From NCBI RefSeq assembly GCF_045032955.1, contig NZ_JBJFZU010000010.1:171695-235694 (forward strand): a stretch of 64,000 nucleotides of DNA, read 5' to 3'. Every line of letters starts with the position of its first letter. Position 1 is the stretch's first letter. The notes below the pieces were generated by a model, which did no database searches, was not told the DNA's origin, and saw nothing but the letters and a program-made list of their open reading frames with translations. Shown here in pieces: positions 54,898 through 63,735 of this stretch. The DNA comes from Ornithinicoccus sp045032955 (GTDB lineage: Bacteria; Actinomycetota; Actinomycetes; Actinomycetales; Dermatophilaceae). Made by a program: the position numbers and the translations under genes.

Positions 54898-56427
54898 ATG
54901 ATCAGCAAGACCTATGACGTCCGCACCCACGGGTGCCAGATGAACGTGCACGACTCCGAGCGACTGGCCGGCCTGCTGGAGACGGCCGGCTACGTCGACC
55001 TCGCCAGCCTGCCCTCGCCGCAGCGCCCGGAGGTCGCCGACGTCGTCGTCTTCAACACCTGTGCGGTGCGGGAGAACGCGGCCAACAAGCTCTACGGGAA
55101 CCTGGGCCAGCTCCGGCCGGCCAAGCAGAAGAACCCGCAGATGCAGATCGCCGTCGGCGGCTGCCTGGCCCAGAAGGACCGCTCCACCATCGTCGAGCGG
55201 GCGCCCTGGGTGGACGTCGTCTTCGGGACGCACAACGTCGGGTCGCTGCCCGCGCTGCTGGACCGGGCCCGGCACAACAAGGCCGCCGAGGTCGAGATCC
55301 TGGAGTCGCTGGAGACCTTCCCCTCGACGCTGCCGACCCGGCGCGACTCGGCATACTCGGGCTGGGTGTCCATCTCGGTCGGCTGCAACAACACCTGCAC
55401 CTTCTGCATCGTGCCTGCGCTGCGCGGCAAGGAGAAGGACCGTCGCCCCGGCGAGATCCTCGCCGAGATCGAGGCGCTGGTCGCCCAGGGGGTCGTCGAG
55501 GTCACCCTGCTCGGCCAGAACGTCAACACCTACGGCGTCGAGTTCGGGGACCGGCTGGCGTTCGGCAAGCTGCTGCGCTCGTGCGGCCAGATCGAGGGCC
55601 TGGAGCGGGTCCGGTTCACCAGCCCGCACCCGGCCGCCTTCACCGACGACGTGATCACCGCGATGGCGGAGACCCCGAACGTCATGCCCAGCCTGCACAT
55701 GCCGCTGCAGTCGGGCTCCGACCGGGTGCTCAAGGCCATGCGCCGCTCCTACCGCAGCGAGAAGTTCCTCGGGATCCTGGACCGGGTGCGCGAGCAGATC
55801 CCGGACGCGGCGATCACCACCGACCTCATCGTCGGCTTCCCGGGGGAGACCGAGGAGGACTTCCAGGGCACCCTGGACGTGGTCCGTGCCTCCCGTTTCT
55901 CCAGCGCCTTCACCTTCCAGTACTCGATCCGCCCCGGGACGCCGGCGGCGGAGATGGACGACCAGATCCCGAAGGAGGTCGTCCAGGAGCGCTTCGAGCG
56001 GTTGATCGCGCTGCAGGAGGAGGTCTCCTGGGCGGGCAACCGCGAGGTCGAGGGCCGTGAGGTGGAGGTGCTCGTCGCCCCCGGCGAGGGACGCAAGGAC
56101 GCCGAGACCCAGCGGATGTCGGGACGGGCGCGGGACAACCGGCTCGTCCACTTCGCGGTGCCCGAGGGCGCGGACGTGCCCCGGCCCGGGGATGCGGTGA
56201 CGGTGGCCGTCACCTACGGCGCGCCGCACCACCTGGTCGCCGACTCCGGTGTCCAGGGCGGGGTGTACGCGGTGCGCCGCACCGCCGGCGGTGACGCCTG
56301 GGCCGCGCTGAACGAGGGCTCCACCCCCGGCGCCAGCCGCAAGCCCGCGGTGAGCCTCGGGATCCCGAGCGTCGGTGCGCCGCCGACCCCAGAGGTCGCC
56401 GCCGCCCCCTGCTGCCCGACCGACTGA
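54898..56427 (+). CDS. miaB: tRNA-2-methylthio-N6-dimethylallyladenosine synthase MiaB
   Basis: MiaB thiomethylates i6A37 in tRNA. The 509-residue product has the UPF0004 domain (THGCQMNVHDSERLAGLLE, NTCAVRENA, GGCLAQKD), the radical SAM motif SVGCNNTCTFCIVPALRG, and a TRAM domain. A C-terminal tail of about 35 residues beyond TRAM ends in AAPCCPTD. ATG 54898 is preceded by TACCCT, 10 nt upstream. The stop lies at the first unit of the 22-bp tandem repeat. RimO at 22899 is its paralogue. Confidence 0.95.
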   Translation: MISKTYDVRTHGCQMNVHDSERLAGLLETAGYVDLASLPSPQRPEVADVVVFNTCAVRENAANKLYGNLGQLRPAKQKNPQMQIAVGGCLAQKDRSTIVERAPWVDVVFGTHNVGSLPALLDRARHNKAAEVEILESLETFPSTLPTRRDSAYSGWVSISVGCNNTCTFCIVPALRGKEKDRRPGEILAEIEALVAQGVVEVTLLGQNVNTYGVEFGDRLAFGKLLRSCGQIEGLERVRFTSPHPAAFTDDVITAMAETPNVMPSLHMPLQSGSDRVLKAMRRSYRSEKFLGILDRVREQIPDAAITTDLIVGFPGETEEDFQGTLDVVRASRFSSAFTFQYSIRPGTPAAEMDDQIPKEVVQERFERLIALQEEVSWAGNREVEGREVEVLVAPGEGRKDAETQRMSGRARDNRLVHFAVPEGADVPRPGDAVTVAVTYGAPHHLVADSGVQGGVYAVRRTAGGDAWAALNEGSTPGASRKPAVSLGIPSVGAPPTPEVAAAPCCPTD

Positions 56428-56510
56428 CCGGGCGAGCGCTCTGCTCCGACCGGGCGAGCGTTGTGTTCCGACCGGGCGAGCGCTCTGCTCCGACCGGGCG
56501 AGCGTTGTGC
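56426..56510. repeat. 22-bp tandem repeat, about 3.9 copies
   Basis: Units start at 56426, 56448, 56470 and 56492, alternating GACCGGGCGAGCGCTCTGCT and GACCGGGCGAGCGTTGTGTT (then CC). They are the same family as 28748-28803. The first unit overlaps the miaB TGA. Most units can form a small GAGC-N5-GCTC hairpin. They fill the 98-bp gap between miaB and the P-loop gene. Confidence 0.85.
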
Positions 56511-56525
56511 GGCACACTGCCGGGT

Positions 56526-57074
56526 ATGCCCCGCGCGACCCTGGCCGATCTGCGTCACGCCGAGCGGATCCTCGTCTACGGCGTCACGGGTTCCGGCAAG
56601 TCGACCGCTGCCCGCCGGTGGGGTGAGCGCCTGGGTCTGCCGGTGCACCTGGTCGACGAGGAGGTCGGCTGGCTGCCAGGCTGGCAGCTGCGCCCGGTGG
56701 CCGAGCAGCGGCGGCTCGCGGCCGAACTGGCGTCACAGGACCGATGGATCCTGGACTCCGCCTACGGGTCGTTCCGCGATCTCGTCCTCCCTCGCGCCCA
56801 GGTGGTCCTGGCCCTCGACTACCCCCGGGCGGTCAGCCTGGCTCGGCTGGTGCGGCGCACCGCCCGTCGATACCGGACGCGGGAACGGGTCTGCAACGGC
56901 AACACCGAGGATGCGCGCCAGATCCTGTCCCGGGACTCGATCCTGCTCTGGCACGCCCGCAGCTTCACCCGCAAGCGGCGGTTGATGCGCCGGTGGGAGG
57001 CGGACCCGCAGGGCATACCCGTGCTGCGGGTGAGCAGGCCCCGCGACCTGGATCGAGCCCTGGCCCGACTGTGA
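56526..57074 (+). CDS. P-loop kinase-like protein (adenylate kinase/topology-modulation type)
   Basis: The 182-residue NTPase has Walker A YGVTGSGKSTAARR at the N-terminus, an LVDEEVGWLPGWQ segment and a substrate loop WILDSAYGSFRD, as in FlaR-like (topology modulation) adenylate kinase homologues. It is probably a small-molecule kinase; the substrate is unknown. The ATG at 56526 lies inside a GGTATGCC motif. The start is about 15 bp after the last 22-bp repeat. Confidence 0.8.
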   Translation: MPRATLADLRHAERILVYGVTGSGKSTAARRWGERLGLPVHLVDEEVGWLPGWQLRPVAEQRRLAAELASQDRWILDSAYGSFRDLVLPRAQVVLALDYPRAVSLARLVRRTARRYRTRERVCNGNTEDARQILSRDSILLWHARSFTRKRRLMRRWEADPQGIPVLRVSRPRDLDRALARL

Positions 57075-57098
57075 AGCAGGCCCGGACCCGGTGACGAG

Positions 57099-57680
57099 TC
57101 AGTGGCGGGTGCCCGCGTCCGGGCGCCCGGTGCGCTCCGCGTCGGCGGAGGCCTTGGCCGACCTCTTGTGCTCCTCCTGCTCGGCCTCTTGGCGGCGCTC
57201 GCGCGCGACCTCGGCCTTGTGCTCGGCTTCGATCCGGTCGATCTCCGCACGCGCCTCCGGCTTGTTGTAGAAGCGCTTGACCGAGTAGCCCAGCAACGCG
57301 ATCGCGATGGCGCTGGAGACCAGCATGGTGATCGCGACCCCGGGCCCACCGAAGAGCCACCACTCGTCCCGCAGCGGCCACCAGGACGGCGGCGGCGGGG
57401 AGACGAGCCAGACGACCCCGATCCCGACGAGCACCAGCGTGATGAGGCTCGACAGGAGGATGCGGGGGACGGTCTGCACGCCTTGGGCGGCACTGCGCAA
57501 CGCCCTGATCTTCACCGGGTTGGTCCACCGCCGCGCCCATGAGTACTGGGTCGAGAGCAGCGCCAGCCCGGCGAAGGTGAGGAGCAGGCCAGGCCCCGGC
57601 AGGAAGAGTGCGAGCACCCCGATGACCAGGACGACCCATCCGAGGGTCTCCAGGGCGATGCGCTTGGCCGCTCGGTGCAC
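57099..57680 (-). CDS. PGPGW (TIGR02611-type) membrane protein
   Basis: The 193-residue protein has two or three membrane pairs. The first contains the LFLPGPGLLLTFAGLALL motif of this family, the second lies near PRILLSSLITLVLVGIGVVW, and a further one near GPGVAITMLVSSAIAIALLG. The C-terminus is a charged Arg/Glu-rich tail. Function is unknown. GTG 57680 has TAGGCT (57688-57693) 7 nt upstream (leaderless). Confidence 0.8.
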   Translation of the reverse strand: MHRAAKRIALETLGWVVLVIGVLALFLPGPGLLLTFAGLALLSTQYSWARRWTNPVKIRALRSAAQGVQTVPRILLSSLITLVLVGIGVVWLVSPPPPSWWPLRDEWWLFGGPGVAITMLVSSAIAIALLGYSVKRFYNKPEARAEIDRIEAEHKAEVARERRQEAEQEEHKRSAKASADAERTGRPDAGTRH

Positions 57681-57776
57681 GTGATGCAGCCTAGGTCAGC
57701 CGTGGGCCCGGGCCGAACGCCGGCCGTGCACGGTCAGGCTGCACACTCCGGATGCGGGTGTGCGAGAGTACCGCCC

Positions 57777-58580
57777 GTGACATGGAGCCAGGTCGACCGC
57801 GACACACTGCTCATCACCTCCGGCCGCGACCCGTTCGTGCGCTTCGCCACCAGCACCGAGCTGGTGGCCGTCGCCGCCGAGGACGGTGCCGGCTGGGCCT
57901 GCGTCAGTCCCTGGCGCCAGGGCGCGGCCCACTGGGGTGGTGCGGCGGTGGTCGCGCCGGACGCCCCGCCGGACGCCGAGTCGCAGGCGCTCCAGGCCAT
58001 CGTGGACGCCGCCCACGACGAGGTGCGCCTCGAGTGGTTCTCCACCCGGGACCGCCGCGACCTGGAGCTGCCCGGGCACTACGTCGCCACCGGCTCCGGG
58101 AGGTGGGCCTTCATGTGGACCGAGCGGACGGCCGGGGTGCCGCTGCCGCAGGGGTTGGCCGATCAGGACCTCGAGCTGGTCGAGCTGGAGGACCGGGCTG
58201 ACGCGGAGCACCTCGAGGCCTTCGGGCAGGAGCACAGCGACGGCCCCTACCAGGGCTTCCCGGGCCGGGGGTTCGCCACCCTCTGGCTCGCCGTCCGGGA
58301 CCGTGAGGGCAGCACGGTGGCGGTCGGGGGCCTGCACGAGCTGGCCTCGGGTATGCCCCATCTGGCCGGCGTCGTCGTCCGCCCCGCCTCCCGTGGCCGC
58401 GGCATCGGCATGCTGCTCACCGAGGCGCTGACCGCTCGCGCCGTGGAGGAGGCCGGGGTCGCGACCCTGGGGGTGGACACCGACAACCAGGGCGCCCTGC
58501 GGCTCTACGAGCGCCTCGGGTATGCCACCGCTCACCGCTTCCACACCCGTGACCTGGGGCTGGTGAGCCAGCACCCCTGA
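57777..58580 (+). CDS. GNAT family acetyltransferase
   Basis: The 267-residue protein has a poorly conserved N-terminal half and a C-terminal GNAT domain with the acetyl-CoA loop VVVRPASRGRGIGMLLTEAL and the later DTDNQGALRLYERLGYATAH. The acceptor is unknown. The start is a GTG at 57777 with no clear ribosome-binding site. It is followed by a membrane protein gene on the same strand. Confidence 0.83.
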   Translation: MTWSQVDRDTLLITSGRDPFVRFATSTELVAVAAEDGAGWACVSPWRQGAAHWGGAAVVAPDAPPDAESQALQAIVDAAHDEVRLEWFSTRDRRDLELPGHYVATGSGRWAFMWTERTAGVPLPQGLADQDLELVELEDRADAEHLEAFGQEHSDGPYQGFPGRGFATLWLAVRDREGSTVAVGGLHELASGMPHLAGVVVRPASRGRGIGMLLTEALTARAVEEAGVATLGVDTDNQGALRLYERLGYATAHRFHTRDLGLVSQHP

Positions 58581-58613
58581 CCGGTGCGCCGCGCCACGAC
58601 CTACGATGGGCGG

Positions 58614-59051
58614 GTGACCGAGCAGCCCGCAGGGAGCGTCCCGGAGGACGCGCCGAGCACGGCATCGACGATGCCCACCGAGCCGACGCCGAGGCAGCTG
58701 GTGGCCGGTCGCGTCGCAGCCACCCTGGTGGCGGTGGAGGCGTTGGTGATCACCGGTCTCGCCGGCTTCTACCTCTACGAGCTCCTCATCGGGGAGGGCG
58801 TGGACCTGCTCGTCATCATCATGTCGGTGGTGACGATGGCGGTCTTCGTGATCGCGCTCGCCTACACGTCGCTGGGGCTGGTCCGACGTCATCCGCGGGC
58901 CCAGGCGCCGGCCATCGCATTCAACTTCCTGATGGTGCCGATGGGGATCGCCCTCTTCGAGTTCGCGCCGTGGTGGATGGCCGTGGGGGTGCTCGGACTG
59001 GGCGTCGGAGTCGTGGTCTCCACCTTCCTCATGGGTCGGCTCGAGACGTAG
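58614..59051 (+). CDS. Four-helix membrane protein, unknown function
   Basis: The 145-residue protein has a Pro/Thr-rich N-terminus (PSTASTMPTEPTPRQLVAG) followed by four membrane helices. No family is recognised. GTG 58614 has TACGAT (58602-58607) 6 nt upstream (leaderless). Its last 23 bp overlap, on the opposite strand, the end of the EssC-like gene. Confidence 0.7.
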   Translation: MTEQPAGSVPEDAPSTASTMPTEPTPRQLVAGRVAATLVAVEALVITGLAGFYLYELLIGEGVDLLVIIMSVVTMAVFVIALAYTSLGLVRRHPRAQAPAIAFNFLMVPMGIALFEFAPWWMAVGVLGLGVGVVVSTFLMGRLET

Positions 59052-62000
59052 CAGAGCCTGGGGGAGCAGCGACCTGGACCCGGGTGCAGCGTCCGCGACG
59101 GACCAGCACCCCGCGCCCAGGGACCGGGACGTCACCGACCGGCAGCCGGACCCCGACGACGGCACCCTCGCCCGGCGCGGACGGCTGCAGGACGACCGCG
59201 GTGCGTCCTCGCGCGGCCGCGGGGACCAGCCCGCGGAAGGACCCGGCTGCGGCATCGGTGTCCGCGGCGACGAGCAGGTCCCGGCGCCCGACGGCCGCCG
59301 CCTCGACGAGCAGGTCTTCGGTCGGGGTGCCGGCCAGCAGATGGGCGTCGTCCACCACGACCAGGTGCCCGTCCGGCAGGTTCTGCAGACGCTCGGTCAA
59401 CGTTCCCTGCGACGGCGGTGAGCTGCCCTCGACGACGAGCGCAGGCCGCTCCCGCAGCAGCGCCCGCAGGGTGCTGGTGCGCCCCGAGCCGGCCGGGCCC
59501 AGCACCAGCACCGAGCCACCGGGCACCGTCACCGCCGTGACCTCGTCACCCCCGACCGCCCAGCCGTCCTCGCCCGGCGGCGCCGCCCAACGGCGGGGGA
59601 GCGGGCGGCAGACGAAGGGCGGGCCACCCGCCGGCGACGTGGGCCGGGGGTCGGTCGGAGGGAGCAGCACCTGCGCCTCGACGCCGTCCCTGGCCCCCAC
59701 CATCCGCCCCGGCGGCTGGTCCCGCGGGACCTGAGCGGGGCGCAACCCGGTCATCAGCAGGTCGGCGGGGTCGTTCAGCCGCAACGCCCAGGTCTGGGGC
59801 AGCAGGGAGGCGACCTTGCCCAGCAGCAGGCTGCGGTCACCGGTGAGGGCGGCGACCACGCCGACCGCCGGTCCCTCGCGCAGCACCCGCAGCACGGTGT
59901 CCACGGCACGACCACGCTCCACCTCGCCGAAGAGGTCCACGAACCGGTCCCACCCGTCCAGCACCAGCACCAGCGGCGGACCGGTGAGGGCCTCCGCCTG
60001 ACGGGTCAGCACGCTGTGCTGCAGCCGGTCCAGCAACCGCAGGCCGTGGGCCAGGTCGTCCGGGCCGCTCCAGCCGCAGACGCCCGGGTGCCGGCTCAGT
60101 GGCGTCGCCGCGAGCGTGCGTCCGAGATCCAGCACGACCAGCCAGCACGGGAGTCCGCGCAGCAGCAGGGAGCACAGGGCGGTGCTGCGCCCGGACCCGG
60201 CGGAGCCGACGAGCGCGAGGTGCGTGTCCGCCTCCCACCGCAGCAGGTCCCGGCGCTGCTGGGAGGGCAGGTCCGCGCACGCCCAGGCGTCTGGCCGGTC
60301 GGGGTCGCCGGGCATCCGTCCCGGCAGCGGTGGGTGCCACACCACCGGCGCGGTGGCGTCGGTCAGCGCGGCCGCCTCGGTCAGCACGGCGGCGAGCGGG
60401 CCGAGGTCGTCCGCGCCCGCCCGCCGCGCGGGTGGCCGTTCCAGGTATGCCCGTGCCGACCACACGTCCTCGTGCGCCGTGACCGTCCAGTCCGGGGTCC
60501 CGCCGGCCGTGGGCGGCCCGACGCGAGCCACCTGGACCCGTCGCGGTCGCTCGGCCCCGGTGCGCCACAGCGCCAGACCGGGGTGGTCCTGCGGCAGCGA
60601 CGCGGCCTCCGCCGTCTCGATGACGTCGAGCGAGTCCGACGCGTCCCGCACCCGGAGGGCGATCCGCAGGTTGACGTTCGCCCGCAGGTCGGCACCGACC
60701 ACGCCCGCCGGACGCTGGGTCGCCAGGATCAGATGGACCCCCAGGCTGCGTCCCACCGCCGCCAGCCGGACCAGGCCGGACATCACCTCGGGCACCGCCT
60801 CGGCCAGCACCCGGAACTCGTCGATGACGACCACCAGCCGGGGCAGACCGGCATACCCGTCGATGTCCTGGACCCCCGCCTCGGCGAGCACGGCCTCCCG
60901 GCGGACGAGCTCGGCCTGCAGCGAGGCCAGGACCCGCTGGGCGAGGTGCGGGTCCAGGTCGGTGACCAGCCCGGTGACGTGCGGCAGCGCGGCGCAGTCA
61001 CCCAGGGACGAACCGCCCTTGAAGTCGACGAGCAGCAGCGCCAGGTCGGCCGGCGAGCAGCGGATCGCCAGGGCCGCGACCACGGTGCGCAGCAGCTCCG
61101 ACTTCCCGGCCCCGGTGGTGCCCGCCACCAGGGCGTGCGGGCCCTCGCGGGGAAGGTCGATGGTGACGGGGCTGCCGTGGTCGTCCACACCGATCGGGAT
61201 CTGCAGCCCGGGGGCGGACCAGCACGAGCGCGCCGTCGCGGCGGAGGTGGGCCAGGGACCGAGGTCACCCAGGCGGACCGCGGCCATCGGCGACGACGCG
61301 AGCGGTCCCGCTGCCCCGGTGGTGTCGCTGTCACCGCCGGAGCAGCGCAACGGTGCCAGGATCCGCACCAGGGACCTGGCGCGGGCCAGGCCGACGGTCG
61401 CCGGGGCGAAGTGCACGTCGGGCTGCCCCGGCACCTGCAGCACGGCGGCCGGCGTCGTCCCCGAGCCCGGCCCGGCGCCGGGGAGCAGCACCCGGGGCAC
61501 CCCCGCGGGCGCCTCCTCCACCGTGTCCACGAGCAGCAGGTCCCGACCCCAGACCAGCGCACGACCCGGCGGACGGCCGTCGGTCACCGTGTGCGGGAGC
61601 CAGCCCAGCAGGTCCCACCCGGGACCGGGTGCGGCCTGCGGGTCGAGGACCAGGGACCACCGGCCGGGTGGGTGCCCGGTCGCCAGCTGCAGCAGCAGGC
61701 TGCGGGCCAGGCCGTCCCTGGCCCCCGCCGGGCCGACGAGCACCAGAGGTCGGTCCAGCGGGTGCTCCAGCGGTGCGACCTCGTGCTCGAGCAGCTGACC
61801 CTGGAGCCGTACCGAGGACGCGGACCGGTGCTCACCGAGCATGACGGTGTGGGCTTCGTCGGCGCGTTCCCACAAGGTCGTGGAGGGGACGGGCCGCAGG
61901 GCGGCGAGGACCCCGACCAGCCCGGGGGCACGGGCCCGCCTCCGGTCGAGCTCGTCCTGGAGCAGGGTCCGCGCGCGCTCGGTGTCGGTGGTCAGCTGGG

Positions 62001-62790
62001 CGCGGTATGCCGCGACCGCCTCCTCGTGCTCGGCCCGGGCGGCGCGCCGGTCACCGAGGTACTGGCCCAGGACCATGGCCGGGCCGAGCAGGCCGAAGAG
62101 CAGCAGCCACGGCATCCGGAGCAGCACCGCCACCGCCAGGGCCAGCACCAGCGGCAGGCTCCACGTCCACGAGCTGGGCGCCCGGACGGCCCGGCGACCG
62201 GCTGGTGACGGGGTGGAGATCTCGACCGGCTCGAGGGCAGGGAGCACCCGCGGCCACGGGGTCAGCTCACGGGTGCCGTCCGCAGCCCGGGAGAGTGCCG
62301 GTGCTGCAGGTCGGGCGACCAGGACCAGGGCCGTGCCGCCGGCCAGCAGCCGGTCACCCGGGCGCCACCGTGCTCCGTCGCCGTGCTGCTCCCACCTCAT
62401 CCCGTTGGTCGAGCCCAGGTCCGCGACCCGGACACCGTCCCGTTCCTGACGCACCTGCAGGTGTCTCCGGGAGAGGCCGGGGTCCTGGATGCGGAGGTCG
62501 CACGCCGGGCCGCGGCCCACGACGACCCAGCGGCCCGGGGGGAGCGGCGCGGCGCCGCCGGCGTCCGGGCCGGCGGCGACGACCAGCCAGGGGATGCCCG
62601 ACGGCATACCGTCGGTGGGCGGTGGGACGGACAGGTCGCACCCGTGCTCCAGCCGGTCGTCGAGCTCGTCGGGGTCGCCGGGGTCGCCGGCGAGCCGTCG
62701 GAGCAGCTGGCCACGCGTGCTTCCGGCCGGTGCCTGCACCGCCAGGTGCTCGACCCGCCCGCCCAGCTGCCGCGTCACGATGACCTTCAT
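59029..62790 (-). CDS. EssC/EccC-like FHA-FtsK/SpoIIIE ATPase
   Basis: The 1253-residue protein has an N-terminal ubiquitin-like/FHA region (RWVVVGRGPACDLRIQDPG, SRRHLQVRQ, DLGSTNG), then two close membrane helices near residues 190-240, then three ATPase modules. The modules have GTTGAGKSELLRTVVAAL, GSAGSGRSTALCSLL and GPAGSGRTSTLRALL. This is the arrangement of type VII secretion motor EssC. The first module looks fully active; Walker B is RLVVVIDEFRVL. No WXG100 substrates, EccB/D/E or mycosin genes are visible here, so a non-ESX role is possible. It is divergent from the cpaF fragment. Confidence 0.82.
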   Translation of the reverse strand: MKVIVTRQLGGRVEHLAVQAPAGSTRGQLLRRLAGDPGDPDELDDRLEHGCDLSVPPPTDGMPSGIPWLVVAAGPDAGGAAPLPPGRWVVVGRGPACDLRIQDPGLSRRHLQVRQERDGVRVADLGSTNGMRWEQHGDGARWRPGDRLLAGGTALVLVARPAAPALSRAADGTRELTPWPRVLPALEPVEISTPSPAGRRAVRAPSSWTWSLPLVLALAVAVLLRMPWLLLFGLLGPAMVLGQYLGDRRAARAEHEEAVAAYRAQLTTDTERARTLLQDELDRRRARAPGLVGVLAALRPVPSTTLWERADEAHTVMLGEHRSASSVRLQGQLLEHEVAPLEHPLDRPLVLVGPAGARDGLARSLLLQLATGHPPGRWSLVLDPQAAPGPGWDLLGWLPHTVTDGRPPGRALVWGRDLLLVDTVEEAPAGVPRVLLPGAGPGSGTTPAAVLQVPGQPDVHFAPATVGLARARSLVRILAPLRCSGGDSDTTGAAGPLASSPMAAVRLGDLGPWPTSAATARSCWSAPGLQIPIGVDDHGSPVTIDLPREGPHALVAGTTGAGKSELLRTVVAALAIRCSPADLALLLVDFKGGSSLGDCAALPHVTGLVTDLDPHLAQRVLASLQAELVRREAVLAEAGVQDIDGYAGLPRLVVVIDEFRVLAEAVPEVMSGLVRLAAVGRSLGVHLILATQRPAGVVGADLRANVNLRIALRVRDASDSLDVIETAEAASLPQDHPGLALWRTGAERPRRVQVARVGPPTAGGTPDWTVTAHEDVWSARAYLERPPARRAGADDLGPLAAVLTEAAALTDATAPVVWHPPLPGRMPGDPDRPDAWACADLPSQQRRDLLRWEADTHLALVGSAGSGRSTALCSLLLRGLPCWLVVLDLGRTLAATPLSRHPGVCGWSGPDDLAHGLRLLDRLQHSVLTRQAEALTGPPLVLVLDGWDRFVDLFGEVERGRAVDTVLRVLREGPAVGVVAALTGDRSLLLGKVASLLPQTWALRLNDPADLLMTGLRPAQVPRDQPPGRMVGARDGVEAQVLLPPTDPRPTSPAGGPPFVCRPLPRRWAAPPGEDGWAVGGDEVTAVTVPGGSVLVLGPAGSGRTSTLRALLRERPALVVEGSSPPSQGTLTERLQNLPDGHLVVVDDAHLLAGTPTEDLLVEAAAVGRRDLLVAADTDAAAGSFRGLVPAAARGRTAVVLQPSAPGEGAVVGVRLPVGDVPVPGRGVLVRRGRCTRVQVAAPPGSATSRADP

Positions 62791-62827
62791 CTGCCCATGG
62801 TGCGAAGCCCCCGACCTCCTAGGACGA

Positions 62828-62850
62828 GTTGTCCACAGGCTGTGGACGAC
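62828..62850. promoter_or_regulatory. Inverted pair of DnaA-box-like sequences
   Basis: TTGTCCACA (62829-62837) and TGTGGACGA (62841-62849) form an inverted pair with a perfect 7-bp core (GTCCACA/TGTGGAC). The pair lies in the 225-bp divergent gap before cpaF. The first box matches the actinobacterial DnaA consensus exactly. Its role is unknown. A TAGCCT -10-like box lies at 62949-62954. Confidence 0.45.
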
Positions 62851-63015
62851 GCCGGTCGGCCGGGGCGGGGCCGCCGTAGGTTGAAGGTCGCCGGGCGGAC
62901 CCGTCCGGGTCGCCAACAATCGGACTCTTCCGCTGGGAGCACCATGGGAGTAGCCTGCGAATCGGCTGCACGGGGCAGGGCCCGGACGGCCCGTGTGAGC
63001 ATGGGGAGGTAGGAC

Positions 63016-63735
63016 ATGTCAGCGTCGGCGGTGCAGCTGCTCGAGGACGACGTCCGAGAGCTGATCCGACGCCGCAGGCTGGACCCGGCCCTCGACGACG
63101 CCGCCGTGCGCGACCTGATCGGGGAGGTGCTGGACGAGTACGACGACCGTGCCCTGGTCGGTGGACTGGTTCCCTTGGGCGACCGCCAGGAGACACAGCG
63201 CATCCTGCTGGAGTCCGTGGCCGGCTTCGGGCAGCTGCAGCCTTACCTGGACGACCCAGGGGTCGAAGAGATCTGGATCAATGACCCCTCGCGGATCTTT
63301 GTTGCCCGGAACGGTCGCCCGGAGCTGACCCCTACCCTGCTCACCGAGCAGCAGGTCCACGACCTGGTGGAGCGGATGCTGCGCAGCTCCGGCCGCCGGG
63401 TGGACCTGAGCAGCCCCTTCGTCGACGCCAGCCTGCCGGACGGGAGCCGGCTGCACGTGGCGATCCCGGACATCACCCGACGCCACTGGGCGGTGAACAT
63501 CCGCAAGTTCGTGGTGGCCGCGGACGAGCTCTCCGACCTGGTGCGGCTCGGCACCCTCACCGAGGACGCGGCGCGGTTCCTGGAGGCGGCGGTGGTCTCC
63601 GGCCTGAACATCCTGGTGGCCGGCGGGACCCAGGCCGGCAAGACGACCCTGTTGAACTGCCTGGCCGCCTCCATCCCGGCGCACGAACGGGTGGTCACCT
63701 GCGAGGAGGTCTTCGAGTTAGCGAACACAGGTTAA
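63016..63735 (+). pseudogene. cpaF: CpaF/TadA-type pilus ATPase, truncated by insertion
   Basis: The N-terminal 234 or so residues match the secretion ATPase of Tad/Flp pilus systems, including the N-terminal domain (LQPYLDDPGVEEIWINDPSR, RRVDLSSPFVDASLPDG) and Walker A VAGGTQAGKTTLLNCL near residue 203. The sequence reads VTCEEVFEL and then leaves the family: the last residues are ANTG and a TAA at 63733. Intact CpaF proteins continue for about 170 residues with Walker B, His and Arg motifs. These are absent, so the product should be inactive. A GGGGAGGT ribosome-binding site precedes ATG 63016. The break coincides with a drop in GC and a rare TTA codon. Confidence 0.88.

Noticed and set aside
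56426..56510. CRISPR array
   Set aside because: The 22-bp units are contiguous with no unique spacers, and no cas genes are present; it is a simple tandem repeat. The same applies to 28748-28803.
62828..62850. Replication origin suggested by paired DnaA boxes
   Set aside because: Only two boxes are present, without dnaA, dnaN or an AT-rich unwinding region; the short dyad is reported only as a possible binding site.
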